Shown one piece after another: positions 32,161 to 41,746 of a stretch of 64,000 nt of DNA. How positions within the stretch are numbered: position 1 is the first letter of the stretch; every line of letters begins with the position of its first letter. A model generated the notes under the pieces. That model saw only the letters and a program-made list of their open reading frames with translations. It ran no database searches and was not told the origin of the DNA. The position numbers and the translations under genes are program-made. The stretch is from Rhizobium sp. FY34 (GTDB taxonomy: Bacteria > Pseudomonadota > Alphaproteobacteria > Rhizobiales > Rhizobiaceae), in contig NZ_STFZ01000006.1 in assembly GCF_005222845.1 (NCBI RefSeq), forward strand, positions 248,001-312,000, read 5' to 3'.

Positions 32161-32189
32161 AAAATGGCCCCGGCAATACCGCCGGAGCC
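32161..32189 (-). terminator. Terminator after glycine-zipper lipoprotein gene
   Basis: On the minus strand GGCTCCGGC and GCCGGGGCC pair (one wobble) around a 6-base loop and are followed by ATTTTA. It lies 37 bases beyond the lipoprotein stop and upstream of tamA, so it separates the two transcripts. Confidence 0.65.
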
Positions 32190-32225
32190 TCTTTGGCGCG
32201 ATTGTCAGCCTGTGCCGTTGCTCTA

Positions 32226-32483
32226 TCAGCGTGGGCAGCTATCGACATAGCGGCGACCGTAGCGGTCACGATAATAGCACTGGCCGGGCTGTTCGGCGAC
32301 GGAGCCGATCACGGCGCCAGATATACCGCCGATGGCAGCACCCACGGCTGCGCCACGAACGTTACCAGTGGCAAGGCCGCCGATGATGGCGCCAGCGCCG
32401 GCACCGATGCCAGCACCCTTTTCCGTCTGCGTGCAGCCTGCCATCGTCAGGCCTACCAACATAAACATCAAAGCTTTCTTCAT
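32226..32483 (-). CDS. Glycine-zipper lipoprotein
   Basis: Protein of 85 residues. A lipoprotein signal peptide ends in the lipobox LTMAGC; the mature part has a glycine-zipper (GIGAGAGAIIGGLATG, AAIGGISGAVIG) and a short CYYRDRYGRRY tail with a second cysteine near the end. Such OsmB/Rick_17kDa-like proteins sit in the outer membrane or periplasm; no function is assigned. The start is the ATG at 32483 with GGAGAG upstream; the longer in-frame start adds four residues. It is divergent from coxS. Confidence 0.8.
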   Translation of the reverse strand: MKKALMFMLVGLTMAGCTQTEKGAGIGAGAGAIIGGLATGNVRGAAVGAAIGGISGAVIGSVAEQPGQCYYRDRYGRRYVDSCPR

Positions 32484-32759
32484 TACTCTCTCCACTGTTT
32501 TCCATGAGCCTGGGCCGCTTCGAAGCCGGTCCCTCCTCGTCCGCGGCTCTCAAGGGTACTCCGCGCGCGAGGAGAATAAGATTCCGTCTTCGGAAGTCCA
32601 TATGCACATCTGCGCTTTTTCTTAACAAAATGGCAATCTGATGCTTGACCATTTATGCCGCCAAGAAAAAGACCAGTTGATCCCCCGGAAAAAAAGGCAA
32701 ATGATGGATCTGTGTTTGAGGAGACACAGGCCCTTGCCAGGGCTCCAGGGAGGACAAAA

Positions 32760-33251
32760 ATGGCGAAAGTGACATTGACGGTGAATGGCCGGGCGATGGC
32801 GGGAGAGTGCGATGATCGCACGCTTCTCGTACATTTCATCCGGGACAGGCTGGGTCTGACCGGCACGCATGTGGGCTGCGATACGACCCAGTGCGGCGCT
32901 TGCGTTGTGCACATGGATGGCAAATCGGTCAAAAGTTGTTCCATCCTGGCGGTACAGGCATCAGGCTCCACCGTCACGACGATCGAGGGCCTTGCCGTTC
33001 AGGGCGAATTGCATCCGGTCCAGGCCGCTTTCAACCAGCATCACGGCCTGCAATGCGGCTTCTGCACGCCCGGCATGGTGATGACCGCCGTCGATATGAT
33101 TGCCCGCCATGGCGGCCAGCTGGACGAGGCCACCGTGCGCCAGGAGCTGGAAGGCAATATCTGTCGGTGCACCGGCTACCACAACATCGTCAAGGCGGTG
33201 CTGTCGGCCAATGAACAGATGCATGGTGCACAGCGCCAGGCCGCCGAATAA
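32760..33251 (+). CDS. coxS: Molybdenum hydroxylase small 2Fe-2S subunit (CoxS family)
   Basis: Iron-sulfur subunit of 163 residues of a xanthine oxidase/CO dehydrogenase-type enzyme. The N-terminal ferredoxin-like cluster ([16 protein letters not shown]) and the C-terminal cluster (CGFCTPGM ... CRCTGY) are intact. The ATG at 32760 follows GGGAGGAC; the longer in-frame start adds an unconserved 35-residue leader. It heads a three-gene S-L-M cluster. Confidence 0.93.
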   Translation: MAKVTLTVNGRAMAGECDDRTLLVHFIRDRLGLTGTHVGCDTTQCGACVVHMDGKSVKSCSILAVQASGSTVTTIEGLAVQGELHPVQAAFNQHHGLQCGFCTPGMVMTAVDMIARHGGQLDEATVRQELEGNICRCTGYHNIVKAVLSANEQMHGAQRQAAE

Positions 33252-33336
33252 GGCATCGGCAGTAGCCACCGGGCAATCGTCTGACGGCGCCTGCGCCGTC
33301 GCTTGCCCTCGCTATTGCCGATTGCCCTTTGCCTAA
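33252..33336. repeat. Imperfect long inverted repeat between coxS and coxL
   Basis: The region after coxS can fold back on itself. GGCATCGGCAGTAG and GGGCAA pair with TTGCCC and CTATTGCCGATTGCC, and the centre is a near-perfect palindrome, GACGGCGC-CT-GCGCCGTC. It resembles palindromic intergenic repeats of rhizobia, but I cannot name the family. In the mRNA it would sit just before the coxL ribosome binding site. Confidence 0.5.
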
Positions 33337-33362
33337 TCCCTATTTCTCTGGAGGAAATGAAC

Positions 33363-35729
33363 ATGGGTATGGAAGGTATTGGTGCACGCGTCACCCGCAA
33401 GGAAGACAAGCGCTTCCTCACCGGCAAAGGCCGCTACACCGACGATATGGTCGTGCCGGGCATGAAGCACGCCTTCTTCGTGCGCAGCCCGCACGCACAT
33501 GCCAGGATCACCGGCATTGATGCGTCAGTAGCGCTGGGCATGCCGGGCGTTATCGCCGTGCTGGAAGGCAAGCAGTTGCAGGCCGATGGTATCGGCAATC
33601 TCATCTGCGGCTGGATGGTCCATTCCAAGGATGGCACGCCGATGAAAATGGGTGCCTGGCGTCCGCTGGCCATCGATACCGTGCGCTATGTCGGCGATGC
33701 GGTGGCGATCGTCGTGGCCGACAGTGCAGCCGAGGCGCGCGATGCCGCCGAAGCGGTGATGGTCGATTACGATGAACTGCCAGCGGTCACCACCTCGCTT
33801 GCAGCGCTTGGCGCCGATGCGCCGCAGATCCATCCGGAAGCGCCGGGCAATCTCATCTTCGACTGGCAGATCGGTGATCCGGCAGCCACCGATGCGGCCA
33901 TTGCAGCGGCTGCCCATGTCATCGAGATCGATATCCTCAACAACCGCCTGTCGCCAAACCCGATGGAGCCGCGCGCCACGCTCGGCATTTATGACGAGGC
34001 GGAAGATCACTTCACCTGCTATACGACCAGCCAGAATCCGCATGTCGCGCGTCTGGTGATGAGCGCCTTCTATAATGTCGCCCCGGAAAACAAGCTGCGG
34101 GTGATTGCGCCGGATGTCGGCGGCGGCTTCGGCTCGAAGATCTATATCTATCCGGAAGAAATCGTCTGTCTCTGGGCGTCGAAGAAAACCGGCGTGCCGG
34201 TCAAGTGGACGTCCGACCGCACGGAAGCCTTTCTGACCGATGCGCATGGCCGCGACCATGTATCGACGGTGAAGATGGCCTTCGACAAGGATCACCGCAT
34301 TACCGGGCTGAAGGTGGATACGGTCGCCAATCTCGGCGCCTATATGTCGCTCTTTTCGTCGGCGGTGCCGACCTATCTCTATGCCACGCTTCTGTCTGGC
34401 CAATATGCCATTCCGGCCATCCACGCCAATGTCCGCACCGTCTATACCAATACGGTGCCGGTCGATGCCTATCGCGGGGCAGGGCGGCCGGAAGCGACCT
34501 ATCTTCTGGAACGCACGATCGAAACGGCAGCCCGAGAACTGGGCATTTCTCCGGTCGAGCTTCGCCGCAAGAACTTCATCCGCACCTTCCCCTATCAGAC
34601 GCCGGTGATCATGACCTATGACGCCGGCGACTATGAAGCCTCGCTGTCTGCCGCCATGCAGGCGGCGGATTGGGATGGCTTTCCGGCCCGCCGGGCGCAG
34701 TCTGAAGCGCGTGGCATGAAACGCGGCATCGGTATGAGCTGTTATATCGAAGCCTGCGGCATCGCGCCCTCCCAGGCGGTCGGCTCGCTTGGTGCCGGCG
34801 TCGGCCTTTGGGAATCGGCGGAGGTGCGGGTGAATGCCGTTGGCACGATCGAAGTGCTCACCGGCTCGCACAGCCATGGCCAGGGCCATGAGACAACTTT
34901 TGCCCAGCTGGTGGCGGATCGTCTCGGCGTGCCGATCGCCAGTGTCAACATTGTGCATGGCGATACCGACAAGGTGCAGATGGGCATGGGCACCTATGGG
35001 TCCCGCTCCGGTGCCGTCGGCATGTCGGCGGTCGTCAAGGCGCTCGACAAGGTGGAGATGAAGGCAAAGAAGATCGCTGCCCATCTGATGGAGGCCGATG
35101 AGGCCGATATCGTCATCGAAAACGGTGATGTGAAAGTGGCCGGCACCGACAAGAGCCTTCCCTGGTTCCAGGTGGCGCTGGCCGCCTATACCGCGCACAA
35201 TCTTCCCTCCGGCATGGAGCCGGGCCTGAAGGAAAGCGCCTTCTACGATCCCTCCAACTTCACCTTTCCGGCGGGCTGCTACATTGCAGAGGTCGAGATC
35301 GATCCGGAAACCGGCAAGACCGAGATCCTGCAGTTTGTCGCAGCCGATGATTTCGGCAATATCATCAACCCGATGATTGTCGAAGGCCAGGTGCATGGCG
35401 GGCTGGCGCAGGGCATTGGTCAGGCGCTGCTGGAAGAGGTGCGCTATGACGAAAACAATGGCCAGCTTCTGACGGCAAGCTACATGGATTATGCCATGCC
35501 GCGGGCGGACGATCTTCCCTCCTTCTCGCTGTCGCACCAGAACACGCCCTGTCCCGGCAATCCGCTCGGCATCAAGGGTTGCGGCGAGGCGGGTGCCATC
35601 GGTTCGCCGCCGGCGCTGATGAATGCCATCACCGATGCCATCGGCATCAATACGCTCTCCATGCCTGCCACGCCGCTCAAGGTGTGGAGCGCGCTGCAGG
35701 CTGTGCAGATGCGTCAGGCTGCCGAATAA
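33363..35729 (+). CDS. coxL: Molybdenum hydroxylase large subunit, form II CoxL type
   Basis: Molybdopterin-binding catalytic subunit of 788 residues in the xanthine oxidase/CO dehydrogenase family. The active-site loop reads AYRGAGR (residues 369-375), the form II signature; true CO dehydrogenases (form I) have AYxCSFR. The molybdopterin-contact segment GGGFGSK and the C-terminal GxGEAGAIGSPPA with the catalytic glutamate are present. The substrate is therefore uncertain: aldehyde, purine or other heterocycle rather than CO. I chose the ATG at 33363 since GGAGG is 8 bases upstream; ATGs at 33357 and 33369 are alternatives. Confidence 0.92.
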   Translation: MGMEGIGARVTRKEDKRFLTGKGRYTDDMVVPGMKHAFFVRSPHAHARITGIDASVALGMPGVIAVLEGKQLQADGIGNLICGWMVHSKDGTPMKMGAWRPLAIDTVRYVGDAVAIVVADSAAEARDAAEAVMVDYDELPAVTTSLAALGADAPQIHPEAPGNLIFDWQIGDPAATDAAIAAAAHVIEIDILNNRLSPNPMEPRATLGIYDEAEDHFTCYTTSQNPHVARLVMSAFYNVAPENKLRVIAPDVGGGFGSKIYIYPEEIVCLWASKKTGVPVKWTSDRTEAFLTDAHGRDHVSTVKMAFDKDHRITGLKVDTVANLGAYMSLFSSAVPTYLYATLLSGQYAIPAIHANVRTVYTNTVPVDAYRGAGRPEATYLLERTIETAARELGISPVELRRKNFIRTFPYQTPVIMTYDAGDYEASLSAAMQAADWDGFPARRAQSEARGMKRGIGMSCYIEACGIAPSQAVGSLGAGVGLWESAEVRVNAVGTIEVLTGSHSHGQGHETTFAQLVADRLGVPIASVNIVHGDTDKVQMGMGTYGSRSGAVGMSAVVKALDKVEMKAKKIAAHLMEADEADIVIENGDVKVAGTDKSLPWFQVALAAYTAHNLPSGMEPGLKESAFYDPSNFTFPAGCYIAEVEIDPETGKTEILQFVAADDFGNIINPMIVEGQVHGGLAQGIGQALLEEVRYDENNGQLLTASYMDYAMPRADDLPSFSLSHQNTPCPGNPLGIKGCGEAGAIGSPPALMNAITDAIGINTLSMPATPLKVWSALQAVQMRQAAE

Positions 35730-35756
35730 GGGCTCAAGAAGGGAAGGAGACAGACA

Positions 35757-36554
35757 ATGTATGCCACCAGCTACCATCGTACGTCCTCGGTTGACGAAGC
35801 CGTCAACCTGCGCGCCTCACAGGATGAGGGGCGTTATATTTCCGGCGGCATGACGCTGATTGCGACGATGAAACAGCGGCTTGCTGCGCCATCGGACCTG
35901 ATCGACCTGCGCCATATCGCCGGCCTCAAGGGCATTACCGTCAAAGGCCGCACGGTGCGCATCGGGGCAGCAACCCCGCATGCCGATGTCGCCTCGTCGG
36001 TAGAGATCCGCGCCCTGTGTCCCGCCATCTGCAATCTGGCGGGCATGATTGGTGATCCGCATGTGCGCCATATGGGCACGATCGGCGGATCCGTGGCCAA
36101 TAATGATCCGGCAGCCGATTATCCCTCGGCCGTGCTGGCGCTGAATGCCACCATCATCACCGATCGGCGCGAGATCCCGGCCGATGAATTCTTCCAAGGC
36201 ATGTTCGAGACGGCGCTGCAGGATACGGAAATTCTCACCGCCATCCGTTTCGAGGCGCCGGACAAGGCAGGCTATGCCAAATTTGCCAATCCGGCCTCAC
36301 GCTATGCGCTGACCGGGGTGTTTGTGGCAAAGACGGCATCCGGCGTGCGTGTGGCGGTCACCGGCGCTGGTTCTGGCGGTGTCTTTCGCGTGCCGGAGAT
36401 GGAGGCCGCACTTGGTGCATCCTATCTGCCCGAATCAGTCGCCGGCATCTCCGTCGATCCGGGCCTGTTGATGGAAGATATGCATGCAACAGCCGAATAT
36501 CGCGCCAATCTGGTGCGGGTCATGGCCAAGCGAGCGGTTCAATCCTCTCTTTGA
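35757..36554 (+). CDS. coxM: Molybdenum hydroxylase FAD subunit (CoxM family)
   Basis: FAD-binding subunit of 265 residues. The FAD contacts AGGMTLI-type (here SGGMTLIATMK) near residue 29 and the TIGGSVANNDPAADYP segment near residue 107 are typical. It passes electrons from the iron-sulfur subunit onward. The gene order S-L-M is that of form II clusters; form I clusters run M-S-L. No coxDEFG maturation genes follow. Confidence 0.92.
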   Translation: MYATSYHRTSSVDEAVNLRASQDEGRYISGGMTLIATMKQRLAAPSDLIDLRHIAGLKGITVKGRTVRIGAATPHADVASSVEIRALCPAICNLAGMIGDPHVRHMGTIGGSVANNDPAADYPSAVLALNATIITDRREIPADEFFQGMFETALQDTEILTAIRFEAPDKAGYAKFANPASRYALTGVFVAKTASGVRVAVTGAGSGGVFRVPEMEAALGASYLPESVAGISVDPGLLMEDMHATAEYRANLVRVMAKRAVQSSL

Positions 36555-36606
36555 CAGTCACAGAAGGCAGCTTGGGCGGCGTCAGCCGCCCATTTTTTTG
36601 TCAATC

Positions 36607-36620
36607 TTGATGTGAATCAA
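36607..36620. promoter_or_regulatory. FNR/FixK-type box upstream of hemA
   Basis: The sequence TTGAT-GTGA-ATCAA is a perfect match to the anaerobox consensus TTGAT-N4-ATCAA bound by FNR, FixK and FnrN. It lies about 150 bases before the hemA start and 53 bases after the coxM stop. In several alphaproteobacteria hemA is induced under low oxygen through such a site, so low-oxygen activation of haem synthesis is likely. Confidence 0.82.
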
Positions 36621-36768
36621 CTTTCTCTTATCGTTGAGTTCATAAATTCAAATTGGAATAGTTCAAAAAATTGGGCCAAATGCCGCAGTTGGGACGCAAT
36701 CATGCCTGCCGGGGTTGACGCGGCGGCGTGCAGAACCCAAAAAACAGTGCAGGTTCTGGAGTGTAGAC

Positions 36769-37983
36769 ATGGATTTCGAGGCATTTTTCAAGGGCGAGCT
36801 GGACAGCCTTCATGCGGAAGGCCGTTACCGCGTGTTCGCCGATCTCGAACGTCACCGTGGGCAGTTTCCGCGCGCGACGCGTCACACCCCGGAAGGCAAA
36901 CGCGATGTCACCGTCTGGTGTTCCAATGATTATCTCGGGATGGGCCAGAATCCTGCCGTGATCGACGCGATGAAAGAGGCGATCGATCACTGTGGCGCGG
37001 GTGCGGGAGGCACCCGGAATATTTCTGGCACCACCCATTACCATGTTCTTCTGGAGCAGGAACTTGCCGATCTGCACGGCAAGGAAGCCGCCCTTATCTT
37101 CACCTCCGGCTATGTTTCGAACTGGGCGACGCTTGGCACGCTTGGCCAGAAGATCCCCGGTCTCATCATCTTTTCCGATGCGCTCAACCACGCCTCGATG
37201 ATCGAAGGCATTCGTCATGGCAAGTGCGAGCGCGTCATCTGGAAGCATAACGATCTCCACGATCTGGAAGCCAAGTTGAAGGCTGCCGATCCCAAGGCGC
37301 CGAAGATGATTGCCTTCGAGAGCGTCTATTCCATGGATGGCGATATCTCGCCGATCAAGGAAATCTGTGATCTCGCCGATAAATATGGCGCGATGACCTA
37401 TCTCGACGAAGTGCATGCGGTGGGCATGTATGGTCCGCGCGGCGGCGGCATTGCCGAACGCGAAGGCCTGATGGACCGCATCACCATCATCGAAGGCACG
37501 CTCGGCAAGGCTTTCGGTGTGATGGGCGGTTATATCACCGGTTCGCATGCGGTCTGCGATTTCATCCGCTCGTTTTCCTCGGGCTTCATCTTCACCACCG
37601 CACTGCCGCCGGCGCTGGCCGCCGGTGCCGTGGCTTCCATCCGTCACCTGAAGAACAGCCCCTTCGAGCGTGCCCGTCATCAGGACCGCGTGCGCAAGCT
37701 GCGGGCCTCGCTCGATGCGCGCGGCATTCCGCATATGGTAAACCCCAGCCATATCGTGCCGGTCATGGTGGGCGATGCGGCCAAGTGCAAATGGATCTCG
37801 GACCTGCTGCTCGACCATTCGGATGTCTATGTGCAGCCGATCAACTATCCGACCGTGCCGCGCAAGACGGAGCGCCTGCGCATCACGCCGACGCCGCTGC
37901 ATTCGGATGCCGATATCGAGCATCTGGTCGGTGCCCTGCACCAGCTCTGGTCGCGTTGTGCACTGGCGCGGGCAGTTGCCTGA
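36769..37983 (+). CDS. hemA: 5-aminolevulinate synthase
   Basis: PLP-dependent enzyme of 404 residues that condenses glycine and succinyl-CoA to 5-aminolevulinate, the first step of haem synthesis in alphaproteobacteria (Shemin pathway). The glycine-rich [13 protein letters not shown] region, [12 protein letters not shown] with the PLP-binding aspartate, and the Schiff-base lysine K247 in GTLGKAFG are present. The ATG at 36769 matches the usual MDFEAFF start; an upstream in-frame start is rejected. Confidence 0.97.
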   Translation: MDFEAFFKGELDSLHAEGRYRVFADLERHRGQFPRATRHTPEGKRDVTVWCSNDYLGMGQNPAVIDAMKEAIDHCGAGAGGTRNISGTTHYHVLLEQELADLHGKEAALIFTSGYVSNWATLGTLGQKIPGLIIFSDALNHASMIEGIRHGKCERVIWKHNDLHDLEAKLKAADPKAPKMIAFESVYSMDGDISPIKEICDLADKYGAMTYLDEVHAVGMYGPRGGGIAEREGLMDRITIIEGTLGKAFGVMGGYITGSHAVCDFIRSFSSGFIFTTALPPALAAGAVASIRHLKNSPFERARHQDRVRKLRASLDARGIPHMVNPSHIVPVMVGDAAKCKWISDLLLDHSDVYVQPINYPTVPRKTERLRITPTPLHSDADIEHLVGALHQLWSRCALARAVA

Positions 37984-38008
37984 TCCGTCACACAGGTGCT
38001 GATTTTCA

Positions 38009-38040
38009 AAAGCGGATCGCGGCAACGCGGTCCGCTTTTT
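38009..38040 (+). terminator. Intrinsic terminator after hemA
   Basis: A 13-bp stem with one wobble pair (38009-38021 with 38026-38038), GCAA loop and T run. It lies between hemA and the convergent pccR and probably works in both directions because the left arm begins with AAA. Confidence 0.85.
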
Positions 38041-38057
38041 CGTTGAGGCCTATGGAT

Positions 38058-39467
38058 TTACATAATCCTATACGGCACGATCGAACGGTTGTCGTGGTCC
38101 ACGGCGAGCCGGCTTTTCAGCGGCGGCATGGCGCGCTGCGGACAGTTTGGTCGTTCGCAGATTCGGCAGGAAATGCCGATCGGCTCGAAGGCGGCGCGGT
38201 TGGCAAGATCGAGGTCATCGGCATAAACGAAGCTGTCGGCATAGGAAATCTCGCAGCCAAGTGCCAGGGCGTAGCGTGGTTGGACCGCGTGGAAGCCGCC
38301 GCTGCCCTTGGTGATCTGCGTCGCAAGACAGAGATAGCGCACGCCGTCCGGCGTTTCGGCCAATTGGCGGATAATGCGCCCCGGCATTTCGAAAGCCTGA
38401 TGCACATTCCACAAGGGGCAGGCGGCGCCGAAGCGGGCAAATTGCAGCTTGGCCGCGCTGTGGCGCTTGGTAATATTGCCGGCGCGGTCCACACGGGCAA
38501 AGAAGATCGGAACGCCCTTTTGTCCCGGTCTTTGAAGCGTGCTGAGCCGATGGCAGATTTGCTCTATGCTTGCGCCGAAATGCCCCGATAGAAGTTCGAG
38601 GTCGTGGCGCAAGTCGCGGGCGCGTTTCAGGAAGGCCTCATAGGGCAGCAGCAAGGCGCCGGCAAAATAATTCTGCAACCCGATACGGCAGATTTCCGTG
38701 GCCTCGGCTGCACGAAACCCCGCCTCGCGGGCAATGCGGTCAATCACATCGGCGGCGTAGAGTTGAGCAATCTGCAACGCCATCTGGAAATCGCGCGTGG
38801 CGGGCGTCGCATAGGCATTCAGCGAAAGCCTGCGTGTCGCTGGCGCATAGCTGCGGATCAAGTCATCCTTCAGCACGGCCCGCTCAACGGTCACGCCGAA
38901 ACGGACGGACAGGAAATGCTGGAGCGCCCCATGGTTCTCGCCGCCGCCAAGGGAAAGCTCTGCGGCCAGTTTCTCCGCCATCACATCCAGGTCATGGATG
39001 TAATTGTCGACGAAGTGGAAATAGTCGCGCACCTCGTCATAGGGTGTGGCTTCCGAAAGCGCTGCGCGTCCCAGCCTGTCGTCCATGCTCGCCAGCTGCT
39101 CGCTGGCGCGGCGATAGGCCTGATGCGCGGCAATCAGCGCATGGGCCATGCCGGGGGCATTTTGCGTGACAAGCTTCAATTCCTGAAGATTGGCGGTGTA
39201 GCCATGGAATAGCGGATCGGTCAGTGCTTCCGAAAGGGCCGAGAGAAGCCGGTCACCCTCGCCGGTGGAAAGCTCGCCGATGCCGATGCCGAATGTTTCT
39301 GCCAGCGCCAGCAGCACGGAGGCCGAGACCGGGCGCTGGTTGTTCTCGATCTGGTTGAGATAGCTGGTGGAAATGCCGATCCGTTCGGCAAATTGCGCCT
39401 GGGTGGCGCGCACGCCATCGCGCAGTTCCCGCACCTTGCGTCCGATATAAAGCTTGCCGATCGCCAT
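38058..39467 (-). CDS. pccR: Short-chain acyl-CoA regulator PccR (ScfR family)
   Basis: Transcription factor of 469 residues: an N-terminal XRE helix-turn-helix ([20 protein letters not shown], about residues 22-42), a middle ImmA/IrrE-like domain and a C-terminal DUF2083-type region with a cysteine cluster ([12 protein letters not shown]) seen in the RamB/MccR/PccR group. PccR of Rhodobacter sphaeroides activates propionyl-CoA carboxylase genes in response to propionyl-CoA. The gene is divergent from pccB with a 130-base shared region that holds repeated TTTGCA motifs, which strongly supports this role. Confidence 0.88.
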   Translation of the reverse strand: MAIGKLYIGRKVRELRDGVRATQAQFAERIGISTSYLNQIENNQRPVSASVLLALAETFGIGIGELSTGEGDRLLSALSEALTDPLFHGYTANLQELKLVTQNAPGMAHALIAAHQAYRRASEQLASMDDRLGRAALSEATPYDEVRDYFHFVDNYIHDLDVMAEKLAAELSLGGGENHGALQHFLSVRFGVTVERAVLKDDLIRSYAPATRRLSLNAYATPATRDFQMALQIAQLYAADVIDRIAREAGFRAAEATEICRIGLQNYFAGALLLPYEAFLKRARDLRHDLELLSGHFGASIEQICHRLSTLQRPGQKGVPIFFARVDRAGNITKRHSAAKLQFARFGAACPLWNVHQAFEMPGRIIRQLAETPDGVRYLCLATQITKGSGGFHAVQPRYALALGCEISYADSFVYADDLDLANRAAFEPIGISCRICERPNCPQRAMPPLKSRLAVDHDNRSIVPYRIM

Positions 39468-39474
39468 GTTCGCA

Positions 39475-39496
39475 ACTTTGCAAAATACACTTTGCA
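39475..39496. promoter_or_regulatory. Candidate PccR operator between pccR and pccB
   Basis: Two direct copies of ACTTTGCA begin at 39475 and 39489 (14-base spacing), the first extending to TTTGCAAAA, with a related TTCGCAA just before. TTTGCAAA-like motifs are the sites bound by ScfR-family regulators such as PccR and RamB. Position next to the pccR start suits control of both divergent genes. Confidence 0.6.
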
Positions 39497-39597
39497 GATT
39501 TATAACTTACACATTGCCACCTATTCAACGAAAATCCATGTTTCGCCTGTCGCTTCAACGCGATACAACAGCGACAAAGCATTTTCAGGGAGGCGGC

Positions 39598-41130
39598 ATG
39601 CGCGCAGTTTTGGCAGAAGTGGAAGCGCGGCGGGCGCAGGCCCGTCTGGGCGGCGGCCAGAAGCGGATCGATGCCCAGCATGCCAAGGGCAAGCTGACGG
39701 CGCGCGAGCGCATCGATGTGCTGCTCGATGAAGGCTCCTTTGAAGAATACGACATGTATGTCACGCATCGCTGCGTCGATTTCGGCATGGCGGAACAGCA
39801 GGTGGCAGGCGATGGGGTCGTTACCGGCTGGGGCACGATCAATGGCCGTCAGGTCTATGTGTTTTCCCAGGATTTTACCGTGCTCGGCGGTTCGCTGTCG
39901 GAAACCCATGCGCAGAAGATCTGCAAGATCATGGATATGGCCGTGCGGGTTGGTGCGCCGGTGATCGGGCTGAATGACAGCGGCGGCGCGCGTATCCAGG
40001 AAGGCGTTGCATCGCTGGCCGGCTATGCGGAAGTCTTTCGCCGCAATGCGGAAGCCTCGGGCGTCATTCCGCAGATCTCCGTCATCATGGGGCCCTGTGC
40101 CGGCGGTGCCGTCTATTCGCCGGCCATGACCGATTTCATCTTCATGGTGCGTGACTCATCCTACATGTTCGTCACCGGTCCGGATGTGGTGAAGACGGTG
40201 ACCAACGAGATCGTCACGGCGGAGGAACTCGGCGGCGCCTCCACCCATACGAAAAAATCCTCTGTGGCCGATGCGGCCTACGAGAACGACGTGGAGACGC
40301 TGGAGGCGGTGCGCCAGCTGTTTGATTTCCTACCCTTGAACAATCGCGAAAAGCCGCCAGTGCGGCCTTTCTTCGACGATCCGGCGCGCCTTGAAATGCG
40401 TCTCGACAGCCTGATCCCGGATAGTGCCGCCAAGCCCTATGACATGAAGGAACTGATCCACGCGATTGCCGACGAGGGCGATTTCTTCGAGATCCAGGAA
40501 GCCTTTGCCCGCAATATCATCACCGGCTATATCCGGCTGGAAGGCCAGACGGTTGGCGTCGTGGCCAACCAGCCGATGGTGCTGGCCGGTTGCCTCGATA
40601 TCGATGCCTCGCGCAAGGCGGCCCGTTTCGTGCGCTTCTGCGATGCCTTTTCCATCCCGATCCTGACGCTGGTGGATGTGCCCGGCTTTCTGCCCGGTGT
40701 GGCGCAGGAATATGGCGGTGTCATCAAGCATGGTGCCAAGCTGCTGTTTGCCTATTCGGAGGCGACCGTGCCGATGGTGACGCTGATCACCCGCAAGGCC
40801 TATGGCGGTGCCTATGATGTGATGGCCTCGAAACATATTGGCGCAGACGTCAACTATGCCTGGCCGACGGCCGAGATCGCGGTCATGGGCGCCAAGGGCG
40901 CCACCGAAATTCTCTACCGCTCCGAACTGGGCGATGCCGACAAGATCGCCGAGCGCACCCGTGAATATGAGGAGCGGTTTGCCAATCCTTTCGTGGCAGC
41001 TGAGCGCGGCTTCATCGATGAGGTGATCATGCCGCATTCATCGCGCCGCCGCATTGCTCGCGCTTTTGCAAGCCTTCGCAACAAGCAGGTGACGACGCAC
41101 TGGAAGAAGCACGATACGATTCCGCTGTGA
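39598..41130 (+). CDS. pccB: Propionyl-CoA carboxylase beta chain (carboxyltransferase)
   Basis: Carboxyltransferase subunit of 510 residues with the crotonase-like halves of biotin-dependent acyl-CoA carboxylases: [19 protein letters not shown] in the first half and [21 protein letters not shown] in the second. It moves CO2 from biotin on PccA to propionyl-CoA, giving methylmalonyl-CoA. The ATG at 39598 follows GGGAGG; longer in-frame starts overlap the operator region. It heads a run of genes reaching pccA at 44.3 kb. Confidence 0.96.
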   Translation: MRAVLAEVEARRAQARLGGGQKRIDAQHAKGKLTARERIDVLLDEGSFEEYDMYVTHRCVDFGMAEQQVAGDGVVTGWGTINGRQVYVFSQDFTVLGGSLSETHAQKICKIMDMAVRVGAPVIGLNDSGGARIQEGVASLAGYAEVFRRNAEASGVIPQISVIMGPCAGGAVYSPAMTDFIFMVRDSSYMFVTGPDVVKTVTNEIVTAEELGGASTHTKKSSVADAAYENDVETLEAVRQLFDFLPLNNREKPPVRPFFDDPARLEMRLDSLIPDSAAKPYDMKELIHAIADEGDFFEIQEAFARNIITGYIRLEGQTVGVVANQPMVLAGCLDIDASRKAARFVRFCDAFSIPILTLVDVPGFLPGVAQEYGGVIKHGAKLLFAYSEATVPMVTLITRKAYGGAYDVMASKHIGADVNYAWPTAEIAVMGAKGATEILYRSELGDADKIAERTREYEERFANPFVAAERGFIDEVIMPHSSRRRIARAFASLRNKQVTTHWKKHDTIPL

Positions 41131-41140
41131 GGGCAGGGCG

Positions 41141-41377
41141 ATGCCGAAGGTCTTCGAATGGAAGGGCTGGCGGTTCGAGTTCTACAGTCTTGACCGGGAT
41201 GAGCCGCCTCACATCCATATCCGCAAGGACCGAAAGGAAACCAAGGTCTGGCTGGAGCGTCTGGCCATCGCACGCAACCAGCGTTGCACGGATCAGGAAC
41301 TCAACGCCTTGCTGAATGTGGTAGAAGACCATCGGGATGAATTTCTGGAGAAGTGGCATGAACACTTTGGAAATTGA
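41141..41377 (+). CDS. DUF4160 protein, putative partner of a toxin-antitoxin-like pair
   Basis: Protein of 78 residues matching the DUF4160 pattern: FEWKGWRFEFYSLDRDEPPHIH, with the DEPPHIHI segment diagnostic. It starts 10 bases after pccB and overlaps the next gene by 20 bases. DUF4160 genes typically pair with DUF2442 genes and have been proposed as toxin-antitoxin-like modules; the activity is unproven. Confidence 0.8.
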   Translation: MPKVFEWKGWRFEFYSLDRDEPPHIHIRKDRKETKVWLERLAIARNQRCTDQELNALLNVVEDHRDEFLEKWHEHFGN

Positions 41378-41636
41378 ACATGAGCTGCTCGAGCCCATCC
41401 GTGCCTACTGCACGGAGGTTTCGCTCTTGGTTGAACTTGCCGACGGTGCGATGCTGGTGACCCCGTTGTGGTGGTATCCGCCTCTTCTGGCGGCGGGACC
41501 GGAGGCGCGCAACAAGATCGAGCTGTCGCCTTATGGTGTCCACTGGCCAGATCTCGATGAGGACCTGAGCGTGGAGGGAATGCTGAAGGGAAAAAGATAT
41601 CCCGGCGCAAAACCTCCGGCAGAGGCGGCCGAATGA
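41358..41636 (+). CDS. DUF2442-type partner of the DUF4160 protein
   Basis: Protein of 92 residues with PLWWYPPLLAA and WPDLDEDLSVEGML, typical of DUF2442 proteins. The ATG at 41358 lies inside the DUF4160 gene with GGAG upstream, giving a 20-base overlap and probable translational coupling. The C-terminal tail GAKPPAEAAE is variable. The pairing supports a two-gene module; no function is shown. Confidence 0.8.
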   Translation: MNTLEIEHELLEPIRAYCTEVSLLVELADGAMLVTPLWWYPPLLAAGPEARNKIELSPYGVHWPDLDEDLSVEGMLKGKRYPGAKPPAEAAE

Positions 41637-41746
41637 GTTTGAGCCGCGCATAAAAAATGACGCCCGGCCTGCGGCGGCGGCAATCTGGTTCCTATATCCG
41701 GATTGGCCCGCCACTGCGCCGGGTTCTAGAACAAGGACAGAATTTT

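Noticed and set aside
33363..35729. True aerobic CO dehydrogenase
   Set aside because: The active-site loop is AYRGAGR (form II), not AYxCSFR, and gene order is S-L-M rather than M-S-L.
33525..35777. Antisense ORF of 750 codons opposite coxL
   Set aside because: It is the mirror of a strongly conserved coding gene; the sequence has no recognisable domain and is rich in H, R and D as expected for shadow frames.
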